Of a stretch of DNA of 64,000 bases, positions 42,756 through 51,971 are shown piece by piece. Source of the stretch: Ustilago trichophora (Eukaryota > Basidiomycota > Ustilaginomycetes > Ustilaginales > Ustilaginaceae); assembly GCA_900323505.1 (NCBI GenBank), contig OOIN01000005.1, positions 1,673,575 through 1,737,574 of the forward strand. Reading direction: 5' to 3'. How positions within the stretch are numbered: the first letter of the stretch is position 1; every line of letters begins with the position of its first letter. The notes under the pieces were generated by a model, which saw only the letters and a list, made by a program, of their open reading frames with translations, was not told where the DNA came from and searched no databases. Made by a program: the position numbers and the translations under genes.

Positions 42756-45110
42756 TTATACTACACTGTTGCCAAACGTGTCAATGAAGCTCTGCCAGAG
42801 CCAAACATCCTCGCTGGAGGAGGGCATCTGAGTCCAAAATCCGAGCCAATCCATGCCTGTACTGTTGTCCAAGGCCGGATCCAACATCTGCGCGTCTTGG
42901 CTGAGCATGATGGAATCTGTCTGGGGTAGCGCGGAGCCAGAGAGGGTTGCGGTCGGCAAGACAGGCGTGGAAGGGCGGGTGACGCGGCACTCCACCACTC
43001 GTCGTAAAGTGGCCACATGGTGGCTCGCCCCTCGCCACGTCAAGGCCATCTGCTCCAAGCTGCAAATGCACTGACGGAATAGTCGTTCGCTTTCATTGTT
43101 GGGCTTGGTCGTAACTGGGGAGTCAGGAACACCGTCGCTTTCAAGGAAGCTTGAGAGAGTGACGGCGCTCTGGAAGATAAGATACACCCACGAGGAGGGG
43201 ATGCGCCTGACGCTGAATGTGGACTGGTACTTGGGCAACAGATAACAGATCTCGGTGGCTGCGGCTCTGATCAGATCAGAAGCAGAGATAGCAAGGATGT
43301 TCCCACTGCCGCTCTGGGCATTCTGATGAGGAGATGTTGGGACCGAGTTGAGCGGTAGTCTGGGTCGGTGAAGCAGGAGCATGGATGCCGAAAACCATGC
43401 TCTCATGGTGAGCACCTGTGGAGTCACATTGGTATCGGAACTTATCCCCTGACGGGGGTGACTGCGTCTTATTGCGCCCTGGCCCGTCTGAGTGACGGTT
43501 GCTATGGACGATGCGAGAAGGTCAGATTCGCTCTCGCTGCTCCACTGAAGATGCGATGGCAGTTGTTGGCGCCAGGATCGCAGATCGGCGTCAAGCTCCA
43601 GGACCGATTTGGTGTAGCTGGCCGTGTTGGTAGCCTCTCTGCGTTCTCGCCTCGCTTTTGGGCTGTAAACTTGAAAGAGGATCTTCTCGAGCAGCATCAT
43701 GAGCTTGCAGAAGGCACCAAAAGACGATATGCAGCGGCATTTGACATCAGACATGGTTGATACTCGATCAGGGGCGATGAACTGCCGGGAGCGGTCGTTG
43801 ACAAAGATGTCGTACTCATCTCTCTCCTCGGTGGATGGCAAGGCAACGTCAATGTCGTCGCTACGAAGGGTCATGGGACGCTCGAGGACAGCTGCTAGCA
43901 ATTTGTCCAGCACATAGCAGCCCCACAGAACCCTCTGTCTCTCTTCAAGCCGATAGCCTCGGGAGGATTGTGGATCCGATTGCTGACGGTGAAGGCCGAG
44001 GTCGATGGCATAAATGCAGGCCATACTAGAATGCATGTAAGCGTCGGAAGTATCGCCACCGCCCAATTCCACGAGTGCAAGCAAGATGAGGACTTGAATT
44101 GTTTCGAGTGTCGGAGCGAGAATGTTGGTCTGAACCTGGCGCTTGAGATATCTGACTAGTTTGGCAGCGGTACCGGGTGGACAGACGGCAGGAGGACGTG
44201 TATGTGAAGAGGGTGATGTAGGTGAGCAGGAAGCTTCGTCAAAGAGAGCCGATGTATTCGGAGAGAGTATGTTATGCGGATTGATGTTGTCTTGGGTACT
44301 AGCCGCGACGGCAAGCACTGCATGGTAGAGACACGGGTGAGACTTGGCCAAAACGTGCAGGCTGCTGAACGAAGGGAGATAGATGATGGGCCAGTGGAGG
44401 TGAACGAAGGACTGGTAGACTGTGAGAAGCTGGTCGATGACCTGCCCACTGAGCTCACACGCTGGACTCTCATTTTGAAGGGTGGAACCGTTGGTTGGGA
44501 AAATTTGATCATGGCGATGAGCTGCTGCTCCAGCCTGTCCGATGCTGGGCAGTGACGATATTGCATCCGAGTTTGAGGGCAAGGTGAGCAGCGATTGGAG
44601 TTCGCGATGAGAGATCGAAGTTCTCGTACTATTCGAGCCTTGTTCAGAAGGTGCCGATGCTGCCAGACAGACCTTGTCGAATGGCGTCAGATCACTCGAG
44701 TTTCCGTTGCCGTTGCCAGGGGTGTTGGATCGGGAATGATAAGCTATCGTGGCCAGCTCGTCCAGCGCTGTTGACTGGACCGAGTCGTACTCGAAGCGTG
44801 CACGCTTGATCGAGAGCTGTTGCTCGTTGTCTCCGACATCGCTTTGAGCCGAGTTGCTGCTTTCTGCATACGAGGATGAGAGATCGTGGGTACTGTGTGG
44901 AGGCTCTTCGTGCTGCTGCTCTTGTCGCTGTCGTTCGAGCTTGGAAGGAGGTCCCCGCTTCTTCCCTTGTATATATATGCACTCAAAGTTGCGAGCTCGG
45001 CAGACCGAGCATGGCTCAGCGCCGTCGCATTTGATCTTGCGTCGTGAGCAAAAGGTGCAGGCCTTCGAACCTCGGACACGCTCATAATCAGCCGGTTTCT
45101 TCCGAGGCAT
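42756..45110 (-). CDS. Zn2Cys6 transcription factor, probable cluster regulator
   Basis: 784 residues, one exon. The binuclear zinc cluster is at residues ~18-45 (CTFCSRRKIKCDGAEPCSVC, with the sixth Cys in NFEC), followed by a basic linker GKKRGPPSKLERQRQEQQ. Residues ~225-480 form the middle homology region of fungal regulators (LLTVYQSFVHLHWPIIYLPSF, QVLILLALVELGGGDTSDAYMHSSMACIYAIDLGLHR, RVLWGCYVLDKLLAAVLERPMTL). The family binds CGG-type half sites and often regulates the neighbouring genes. Its position between the P450 and homogentisate dioxygenase genes makes it the best candidate activator of aromatic catabolism here. This is inferred from position only. Confidence 0.85.
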   Translation of the reverse strand: MPRKKPADYERVRGSKACTFCSRRKIKCDGAEPCSVCRARNFECIYIQGKKRGPPSKLERQRQEQQHEEPPHSTHDLSSSYAESSNSAQSDVGDNEQQLSIKRARFEYDSVQSTALDELATIAYHSRSNTPGNGNGNSSDLTPFDKVCLAASAPSEQGSNSTRTSISHRELQSLLTLPSNSDAISSLPSIGQAGAAAHRHDQIFPTNGSTLQNESPACELSGQVIDQLLTVYQSFVHLHWPIIYLPSFSSLHVLAKSHPCLYHAVLAVAASTQDNINPHNILSPNTSALFDEASCSPTSPSSHTRPPAVCPPGTAAKLVRYLKRQVQTNILAPTLETIQVLILLALVELGGGDTSDAYMHSSMACIYAIDLGLHRQQSDPQSSRGYRLEERQRVLWGCYVLDKLLAAVLERPMTLRSDDIDVALPSTEERDEYDIFVNDRSRQFIAPDRVSTMSDVKCRCISSFGAFCKLMMLLEKILFQVYSPKARRERREATNTASYTKSVLELDADLRSWRQQLPSHLQWSSESESDLLASSIATVTQTGQGAIRRSHPRQGISSDTNVTPQVLTMRAWFSASMLLLHRPRLPLNSVPTSPHQNAQSGSGNILAISASDLIRAAATEICYLLPKYQSTFSVRRIPSSWVYLIFQSAVTLSSFLESDGVPDSPVTTKPNNESERLFRQCICSLEQMALTWRGASHHVATLRRVVECRVTRPSTPVLPTATLSGSALPQTDSIMLSQDAQMLDPALDNSTGMDWLGFWTQMPSSSEDVWLWQSFIDTFGNSVV

Positions 45111-45875
45111 GATCAGAGATGTTCAGTGCTTTATGTGTCGGTCGTTCCCGAATACAAATACGTTCAGGGCGAGATTCTGGCTGGATGTGATCTCAGTGTT
45201 GAGCTCGTCATCTGACCGTGGTTGATTCGGCGGCGTCTTGTTAGATGATTTGTCTGACGATCGAGTTGGAGTTACTCAAGCCCGTCCAATACCTGACTCC
45301 ATCGCCTCGGGAGTCTCGATGAGCACTGGGGATGGTATCTCGACGGACAGCCTGGTCTGTGATGGCGGAAAGGAAGAACGAGAACAAGGACTCTTGTTTG
45401 GTTTTGCCGGCAGATTTTTTTTTGTTTTTGTTTTTGTTTTTTATTTATTTATTCTTTAAAGCTCTTGGACCCTGCAGCCCCGCAGATCTGCTCGGCTCGT
45501 TCAACGAATGCCCCTACAACACGTTTCATACTTGTCGACGACTCAGCTGTGATCTCACTCTCATGTGTTGCTCTCTCATCAAGGGAGTCCGAGAGCAAAG
45601 TCGAAGAAGTGTGTCCGCTCGCCTGTCTGACTCAGGCAGAGGTGGCGCCGCGACAACTGGGCTTGACGGGATGATTCACGTGTGGCAACCAATCATTCTC
45701 CACCTATTTGAGGAGCCATCAGAAAAGGCCTGTCTAACCATCAGAATTGCAGTGATTCGCGTTGAGCTGCTTTTCAGCTGTCACTTCTGAAGCTATCGCT
45801 GCTCAGAAGTTCTTCTCAGCATGTTCAGTCATCATGATTTGATTGCTAAGACGAGCGTTGTCATTGGCTGGCTTG

Positions 45876-45912
45876 CGGGCTGACCGGCTGACTGGCTGAC
45901 TGGTTGACTGGA
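45876..45912 (+). repeat. Short CTGACTGG tandem repeat
   Basis: Four to five degenerate copies of GCTGAC(T/C)GG lie in tandem upstream of the hemerythrin gene. Confidence 0.5.
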
Positions 45913-46068
45913 CCAGGTTGGGATGAGCGCTGAGCTGGTCTCCTCATCACGCAACGGAGATGTCACCAAGCTTCTGAAGCTGCTAGACGGTCTCAGCACT
46001 CGTCTCTGGACGGACATCGCTAAGCTATCCATTGGCCTTTCCTGCGTTAAAACCGAGTCGAAAAGCGC

Positions 46069-46076
46069 TATAAAAG
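46069..46076 (+). promoter_or_regulatory. TATA box of the hemerythrin gene
   Basis: TATAAAAG lies 64 bases upstream of the ATG at 46133. An inverted CCAAT (ATTGG) is at 46030-46034. Confidence 0.6.
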
Positions 46077-46132
46077 ACCATCTCGCAAAGTCTTTCAGCG
46101 ATCCTCGTTCTGCCCTGTCCACTGACAAGAAC

Positions 46133-47186
46133 ATGGCTTCCCTTCGACTCTTTGGATACCACACTGCCAGAATTCCGCTTCCAACCTTGATTGTCTCCTC
46201 GAATTTCGCTATTCACCCATTGTTGACACGCACTTTCGCTACTGCCACCATGTCGAGCCTCCGCCTTCTGGACGAGATCAAGGTCAGTCGCTACACATCG
46301 TGTTGCAGTTTCAAGCTGCCGATGCTACAAACGAGGTTTCGCCAATGAAAAGGGGTCTATTCTCACTCTGGCTATCATTCACATCTTTCCCAACAACAGA
46401 TCGACCACGACAACATCCGAGACCTTCTCAGTCGCTTCAATGAGGCTCACGGCAAGAAAGACGAGAAGCTCTGCACCGACAGTGAGTTTTGACTCAGCAG
46501 TCTTGCTCCCTCGGACGTTCGTCGAGCGTACAGTTGACTTTGACTTGGCTGACCGTCTCAATATGGAACAGTTGCCAACACCATCATCCACGAAGCCGCT
46601 ATCCATTCTGATGCCGAGGTATGTCCAGAATTGTTCACTCTCAAGCTTATTAATGTACATTCATCGAGCGCCTTCTCTTACCGGGATTCGTTGGGCACAT
46701 TCTGGACGGCCTCACCGCCAACAGGAGCTATCGATTTACAAAATGATGGACCAGCACGGCATGTCCCAAGCCGCTGAGCAGGACCGCAAGCACCACCAGC
46801 AAGTCAAGCAAGCCATGGCCGATCTCAGCTCTCACGGCATTCCTACCGTCGGTCTGGATGTGTACGCCAAGCACGTCGTCGAAGCATGTCAGCTCTTTAT
46901 CAATCACGCCCTGGAAGAAGAAAAGGATCAGATCCCTCGGCTCTGCAAGGCTCTGAGCGAACACGACCAATCCAAGGCTATCGACGACTTCCTCCAGGCT
47001 CGCAAGATGGCGCCCACTCGACCCCATCCGTCTGCTCCTCAGTCCGGCGGTATGGCCCAGCAGACAGTAGGCGCCATGGGAAAGGCTGCTGACGTTGCCA
47101 TGGATATGGGTCGCGAATTTGTCCCTCTCAAGCATCATCATACCAACGAGCATCAGCATCACAGTGAGGTCAAGGCGGCTTCCTAA
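46133..47186 (+). CDS. Hemerythrin HHE-domain protein, probable mitochondrial targeting
   Basis: Four exons fit one frame: 46133-46282, 46400-46481, 46572-46618 and 46725-47186 (741 nt, 246 residues). Donors are GTCAGT, GTGAGT and GTATGT. Residues 1-40 are rich in Arg, Ser, Leu and Thr without acids, like a mitochondrial presequence. The four-helix HHE domain follows: KIDHDNIRDLLSRFNEAHG, NTIIHEAAIHSDAEELSIYK, QDRKHHQQVKQAM, and a C-terminal VVEACQLFINHALEEEKDQ segment carrying the usual H-x3-E ligands for a di-iron or haem-type site. The C-terminus is His-rich. HHE proteins bind O2, NO or iron. Set within an oxygenase-containing cluster it might handle iron or oxygen, but this is speculative. 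Confidence 0.78.
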
Positions 47187-47489
47187 GCCTTTTTGTGGCA
47201 ATACTAGTTTCTTTTTCTGTCTGCGTCTCGGGCTCGTTCCTTCCCAGCCACTCTCTTCGATGTCTCTGTTCCTGGTCGGGTTTTATGTCTATGCTCGCAA
47301 TCTCGCTATATCCCTCTCTCAGTCTCTCGTGTGTTCGTATCGTATCGCACTCGATCAACGTAATCTGCCCTCCCGCTTCAGCTTGGATGATGTTGTATTG
47401 TGCATTATAATCTGGACGAAAAAACAAGAGACAACTGCACTAAACGGCTGCAGTCGAAACATGTTCCAAGTCGATATCGGCTCATCACA
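47187..47489. other. Convergent 3' intergenic region
   Basis: About 300 bases between the stops of the hemerythrin and homogentisate dioxygenase genes. No gene. Confidence 0.4.
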
Positions 47490-48818
47490 TTATTCTGTAA
47501 AGTTCTTCTTGAGATCAGCCCAGGCTTTCCAGTAATCTTGCTGCACCTTTCCGCTCTCCTCAATCGCATACTTGGTGGTTGCCAGCTGGTAGGCTGATTC
47601 AAACATGAAGCTCATGCTTCCGTCTCCCACCTTGTGCGGCTTCAACGGCGCATTGCTCGCCTTGTCGAAAGTCTCCGCATCTGGGCCGTGAGCCGAGTTC
47701 ATATTGTGCAAACTGGCTCCACCTGGCACAAACCCGGTAGCTTTGGCGTCATAGACGCCGACGATGTTGCCCATAAACTCGGACATGCAGTTGCGGTGGA
47801 AGTAGGGCGGACGGAAAGTGTCTTCTGCCACCAGCCAGCGCGGAGGGAAGATAACAAAGTCGCACACTGCGGTACCATGCGTGTCGGTGGGGCAGGTGAG
47901 GACGGTAAAGATGGACGGGTCGGGATGGTCGTACGAAATGGAACCGATGGTGTTGAACTTGTTCAAGTCGTAGCGGTAGGGAACGTAGTTGCCAGAGAAT
48001 GCGACAACGTCGTAAGGCGAATGAGATTGGCTGTAGGAAAAGAAGCGGCCCATGAACTTGTTGATCACTTGCCAGTCATCGGTCGTATCTTCGTAGGTGG
48101 CAACAGGAGTCTCGAAATCTTCTGGATTGGCTAGACCGTTGGCGCCAATCGGTCCCAAGTCGGGCAGCTCGAAATGTCCTTTGAACGTCTCGCAGATGTA
48201 CCCGAAAGCAGGTTTGGATGTCGAGACATTGTCAGAGGCAGGGAAATCGACAGAGAACTTGATCCCACGCTGGATCACCGCGATATGAAGAGGCGGCACC
48301 TCGAGCAGACCGAATTCGGTCTTGATGAGCAGCGCTACTCTCTGAGGCACAATGAGGAGATCTCCATCCGAGTTGTAGAAGCTCCTTCTGCCCATACCCT
48401 TGGTAGCGGTGTAGGTGTGGATCGCAATGCCATTCTTCAGTGAGGTATCGCCTGCACCGGCCAGCGTCACGAGACCGTCAATGAAGTCGACGTCCTTGCC
48501 GACATCTTCCACCAGCGGATCCCATCGCAGCTGCTGTGGCGTAGGGTGGATATCGGGTGAGTGAGCGTGGAACGATCCGAGCACGCGCTCCTGCTTGTAA
48601 GGCTGGAAGGGCTGGTGGTTAACTGACGGGCGAATGCGGTACAGCCACGAGCGCTGGTTCTTGGCTCGGGGTGCAGTGAAAGCCGTACCAGAAAGCTGCT
48701 CGGCGTAGAGGCCGTGAGCAACCTTTTGAGGAGCGTGGCCAAATGGGGGAAGCGTGTCAGGCTTGGCCTCGGAGACGAAATGGTTGCCAAAGCCTCGCTG
48801 ATACTTGCTTTGCGACAT
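47490..48818 (-). CDS. hmgA: Homogentisate 1,2-dioxygenase
   Basis: This enzyme cleaves the homogentisate ring with O2 and Fe(II) to maleylacetoacetate. The start is the ATG at 48818 (MSQSKYQRGFGNHFVSEA), giving 442 residues, the standard family length, in one exon. The cupin domain contains all three iron ligands: His and Glu in PYFHRNCMSEFMG and His in NMNSAHGPDAETF. Earlier blocks such as RSWLYRIRPS, TAPRAKNQ, GDLLIVPQ and RGIKFSVDF are near-invariant in the family. It supplies the pathway between the P450 product homogentisate and the fumarylacetoacetase at 38308-40115. Maleylacetoacetate isomerase, the missing step, is not in this window. Confidence 0.95.
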   Translation of the reverse strand: MSQSKYQRGFGNHFVSEAKPDTLPPFGHAPQKVAHGLYAEQLSGTAFTAPRAKNQRSWLYRIRPSVNHQPFQPYKQERVLGSFHAHSPDIHPTPQQLRWDPLVEDVGKDVDFIDGLVTLAGAGDTSLKNGIAIHTYTATKGMGRRSFYNSDGDLLIVPQRVALLIKTEFGLLEVPPLHIAVIQRGIKFSVDFPASDNVSTSKPAFGYICETFKGHFELPDLGPIGANGLANPEDFETPVATYEDTTDDWQVINKFMGRFFSYSQSHSPYDVVAFSGNYVPYRYDLNKFNTIGSISYDHPDPSIFTVLTCPTDTHGTAVCDFVIFPPRWLVAEDTFRPPYFHRNCMSEFMGNIVGVYDAKATGFVPGGASLHNMNSAHGPDAETFDKASNAPLKPHKVGDGSMSFMFESAYQLATTKYAIEESGKVQQDYWKAWADLKKNFTE

Positions 48819-49433
48819 GGTGATGGGGCGTCGTTGAAGAGTCGAGTGCAAGGTGAACGTGACAAGGCAGTCGAGGTCGGCGGTAGATATATCATGCAGC
48901 TTTCGCAGAGCCTTGATCTTCGGCAATTATAGAGGATTCAGCAAGATTCAGCCGACCTTGAGGCGAAGCACCTTCGACAACGCCAGAACGCAAAAGCGGG
49001 TGAAGGAAACAAGGGAGAACATGCCATCGCGGCAAAACCCCCCATCTGCGGCAAAAAAGAATGCGGGGAAGCCCGACCTGGACACCGCGGAGACGCCGAA
49101 TTGAAGGTCAGATCGAGCCATGCAAGATCGTGACAGACTTTGCACATTGGCTCAGATCAATGTTCAGCGGCCCTCTCGGCTCCTGACTTGCTATAGAATG
49201 TTCATCAAAACTTGCTTTCATGAGGCTTGCCGCTACTCAACTGACTCAAGGCAGCATCGGATGATTAGCGTGGCAGTTCAAAAGTCTGACTGTATGCCGA
49301 GTTCCGAGTTTCGGATTGTCAGCTTGCGTGTCTGTGCGCACAGGCCGCTCAGCGATAAACCAATTCAACCCATCTTGACGACCACCATCTTGATGACCAC
49401 CATGATCGCCACACTCTCTTGTCCAAATTCAAC
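48819..49433. other. Promoter of homogentisate dioxygenase and spacer
   Basis: About 600 bases, with TATATC-like sequence at ~48884-48892. No supported gene. Confidence 0.4.
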
Positions 49434-50621
49434 ATGAACATGGACGATAGCAAAGACGACACTCTCGGCGCTCCTGCCTCGTCTGCCTCGTCTGCCTCGT
49501 CTGCCTCGTCTGCCTCGTCTCCCTTGTCTCCCTCGTCTCCCTCGTCGCCCTCAACAACACAAAAGCTGCGTGAGTTGTTGGCCAAGTATTATGCATCCAC
49601 AGTCAAACCCGTACAAGTTTGGTGGTAGGGTATTGAAGTCGCTCTGGGTCCCGAGATTGACGACGATTTCCGCCGCCACAACATGAATAGCTTTGTCGAC
49701 CACCCTTTATTCCAGAAGTTGGTCAAGGAGCTGCTCGACCACATTGATGAGCTTCCGCGCTCATTTGCCGACCAAGTCTTTGATCGATCCATGTCCTCGT
49801 TGCCTGCTATTCGACACCGAGCGGATGCAAATCGTCTGCTCACAGACCTCAAAGATGCCAAGCTAGATCCTAGTGATCCGGCTCATTGTCTCGAGACGAT
49901 ACTACGACACATGTACAAGCCTCGGTCACGTCGCCCCGTTCCCTCCCCCACCACGAGGACGCCCGTTGCCGATTTCACATCCGCTTTCTTCGGTCCCAGT
50001 CTCATCTTGCTTCAAGACCACATCACTGTCCACAATGAGCTTTCGTCTCCTGACCTAATTCGTATTTCCAATCCCACCCAGAACAAACCCGCGCAGCCAC
50101 AGCCGCTATCCCAGTCGCGACGGTACTACACCAAAATACTCCCCATCATTCAGTCATCCGGATTTGGAAAAACACGCATGTGCGTCCAGCTCAGTACTAT
50201 CAGCCCTGGCATGCTTGTTTGCCTCCGCGAGAGCAGCATCCGCACCGAGCATCAATACGTCTCATTTCCGCCTCAGGATACGCTCGTCTATTCGTATTTC
50301 GAGACATCCAAAGCTCTCCTCAATGGGGTCGACTTGCCCGTTTCCGCAGAGCAGCATGCCCATTTCAACAGAGCCCATCTTCACATCTGCGCCTGGCTAG
50401 CCATGTACTGCTCCGCCATCGCCTCCTATCTTGAACGCCTCAAGGCAAGTGCTGGCTGTTTGACTAGCCTGCCCTGCGGTCCCGCTTCCGACATACGCTC
50501 TCACCATAATGGTCTCTGCTGGAAGACTGTAGTTTATCATCTCGCGGCTGCCATCCACTCGTCGTCGTCGGATTTTGTCCCACACTCGCTCTTCGATGCC
50601 CCTGACTTGTGTCCAGTCTGA
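49434..50621 (+). pseudogene. P-loop NTPase-like protein fragment with one in-frame TAG
   Basis: A single frame from the ATG at 49434 to the stop at 50621 is broken only by TAG at 49626-49628. Before it, a Ser/Ala/Pro repeat (encoded by a 9-bp repeat) leads into KLRELLAKYYAS. After it come DDFRRHNMNSFVDHPLFQKLVKELL and a modified Walker A, LPIIQSSGFGKTRMCVQLS, then VCLRESSIRTEHQYVSFPPQD. The order (a QSSGxGK[ST]R loop, then an LRE segment and a PPQD segment) resembles the P-loop NTPase domains common in basidiomycete crinkler-like and transposon-derived protein families. The C-terminal half of such proteins is missing here. It is probably a decaying family member near the chromosome end. An intron covering the TAG is possible but not evident. 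Confidence 0.5.
49474..49552 (+). repeat. 9-bp tandem repeat (TCGTCTGCC)
   Basis: Five near-perfect copies followed by TCC-type variants encode Ser-Ala-Ser and Ser-Pro-Ser units in the NTPase-like ORF. Confidence 0.75.
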
Positions 50622-51584
50622 GAAATTGAGTATCGGGGCTTCAATCACATCAATCGATCGAGATAATAGTGAATTACGCCCGATAGGTGTACCTTTAACT
50701 GCGTTACCTGATGTTTGGTATCGGTAAAGTCAATAGTAGATGCTTATAGTTAAATTGGAGCGATTGATTGCCAGGCAAGAGTCTTGAGTTGCCTTGTAGT
50801 TATTATTCCTACAGTATGGTAGCATGCTAAGTCTGTCAGGCTAGCCTTTGTTGATACTTGGTGTTAGCTTGTAGGTAGCTTGGCACTCTGCGATGGGAAG
50901 TATGGTACAGATCAGGTTTGAGAATGTGCAATAGATAGTGTTTGTGCAACTATCAGGTGTGAGAAAGAGAGTTTATGTGAGGAAGAGGGAGTTTATGATT
51001 CGATAGGGAAACAATAGATATCTACAATACACTTTGGTGGTTATATACGCAAGAGTCCTATCTGTGATGGTTACATTTGTGCTTGTAGAGCTTTGTGTGC
51101 AAGGCCTCATCATTGCTTAAGGGCCTAGCTCTATCCACCTCAAGGTGCTCCTACGCAGTCGATCCCCAAAGCATCACTTGGGCAATCAATTATTGCGCTA
51201 TAGTGAGTGATTCCTGTTGGAGAGTCCCTAACTGTGTCATTGTGATGTTCGAAAGGCTTGCACTCAAGTCCTTCTCTTGTTCCCATATTGTCAACATTCT
51301 CTGTTGTATCATGAGTGTTTGCATTTCTTCCCGTGTTGCTGTTTGAAATGATATTGCCAAGGTAATTGCACAACACGCATGGGAGTCTAGACAATTGAGT
51401 CTCGACCGCAAAAGTGCACGTGTCGGCATACGGCGTGCATAGTGAATGCCGTTTGTTGCGTTTTCTATCCCGCTAATGTAATTATAGAACCTGATAATGA
51501 ACTATCAAATGTGCATGTGAGGATTTCCTTTGCTAAAGCGTGGAATCTTGTCAAGATTTCCAACATCCAGAAAGCCAGCTCCAC
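50622..51584. other. AT-rich gene-poor spacer
   Basis: This 0.96-kb stretch is visibly more AT-rich than the arm to its left. Open frames are short and have no domains. It may be decayed mobile or subtelomeric DNA. Confidence 0.45.
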
Positions 51585-51971
51585 ATGCTCGCTCAACAGT
51601 CAAAGAATGCTACCACCCAAGCACCAACGTGCCAGACCCCTGCCCCGTCGTCATCGACCACTGAAGCTAAGAAGCAGCAAAAGCCTGAGCTGCCAGATCT
51701 CTTCACCACCCCCAATCTGCGCACAAAATTGCTCCATTTCATCTGCAACTCAGCCGAGGCTCTCTATCAGGACATGTGCACAGAATACTCCTCTGCCATG
51801 TCTCAGTCTGAACATATGCTCCAAAAGGCAATCAAAACGCATTTGACATCGCAAATCAATAGGCTGGGGACATGTGTCCCCAATGGCTTTCATCAGCCAT
51901 TTGTTACGCCCTGGGGTCTGGCAACCTCGATGGTGTCGTGTGTTGGTGGAAGTGGTCGAGGCCAGGGGTGA
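51585..51971 (+). pseudogene. Unrecognised ORF fragment that runs into the retrotransposon
   Basis: From the ATG at 51585 the frame reads a Thr/Ser/Gln/Lys-rich stretch, then an amphipathic segment (LPDLFTTPNLRTKLLHFICNSAEALYQDM). It continues to ~51901, where a TGTTACG sequence typical of LTR starts begins; the remaining codons are LTR-like. I do not recognise the family. It may be an exon of a gene broken by the insertion, or only a chance frame. Confidence 0.3.

Larger units (their letters stand above)
45111..46132. other. Divergent promoter region (regulator / hemerythrin protein)
   Basis: 1 kb without a supported gene. It has a T-rich tract at 45415-45453 and a CTGACTGG repeat at ~45876-45912. 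The hemerythrin gene promoter lies at the right end. Confidence 0.45.
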
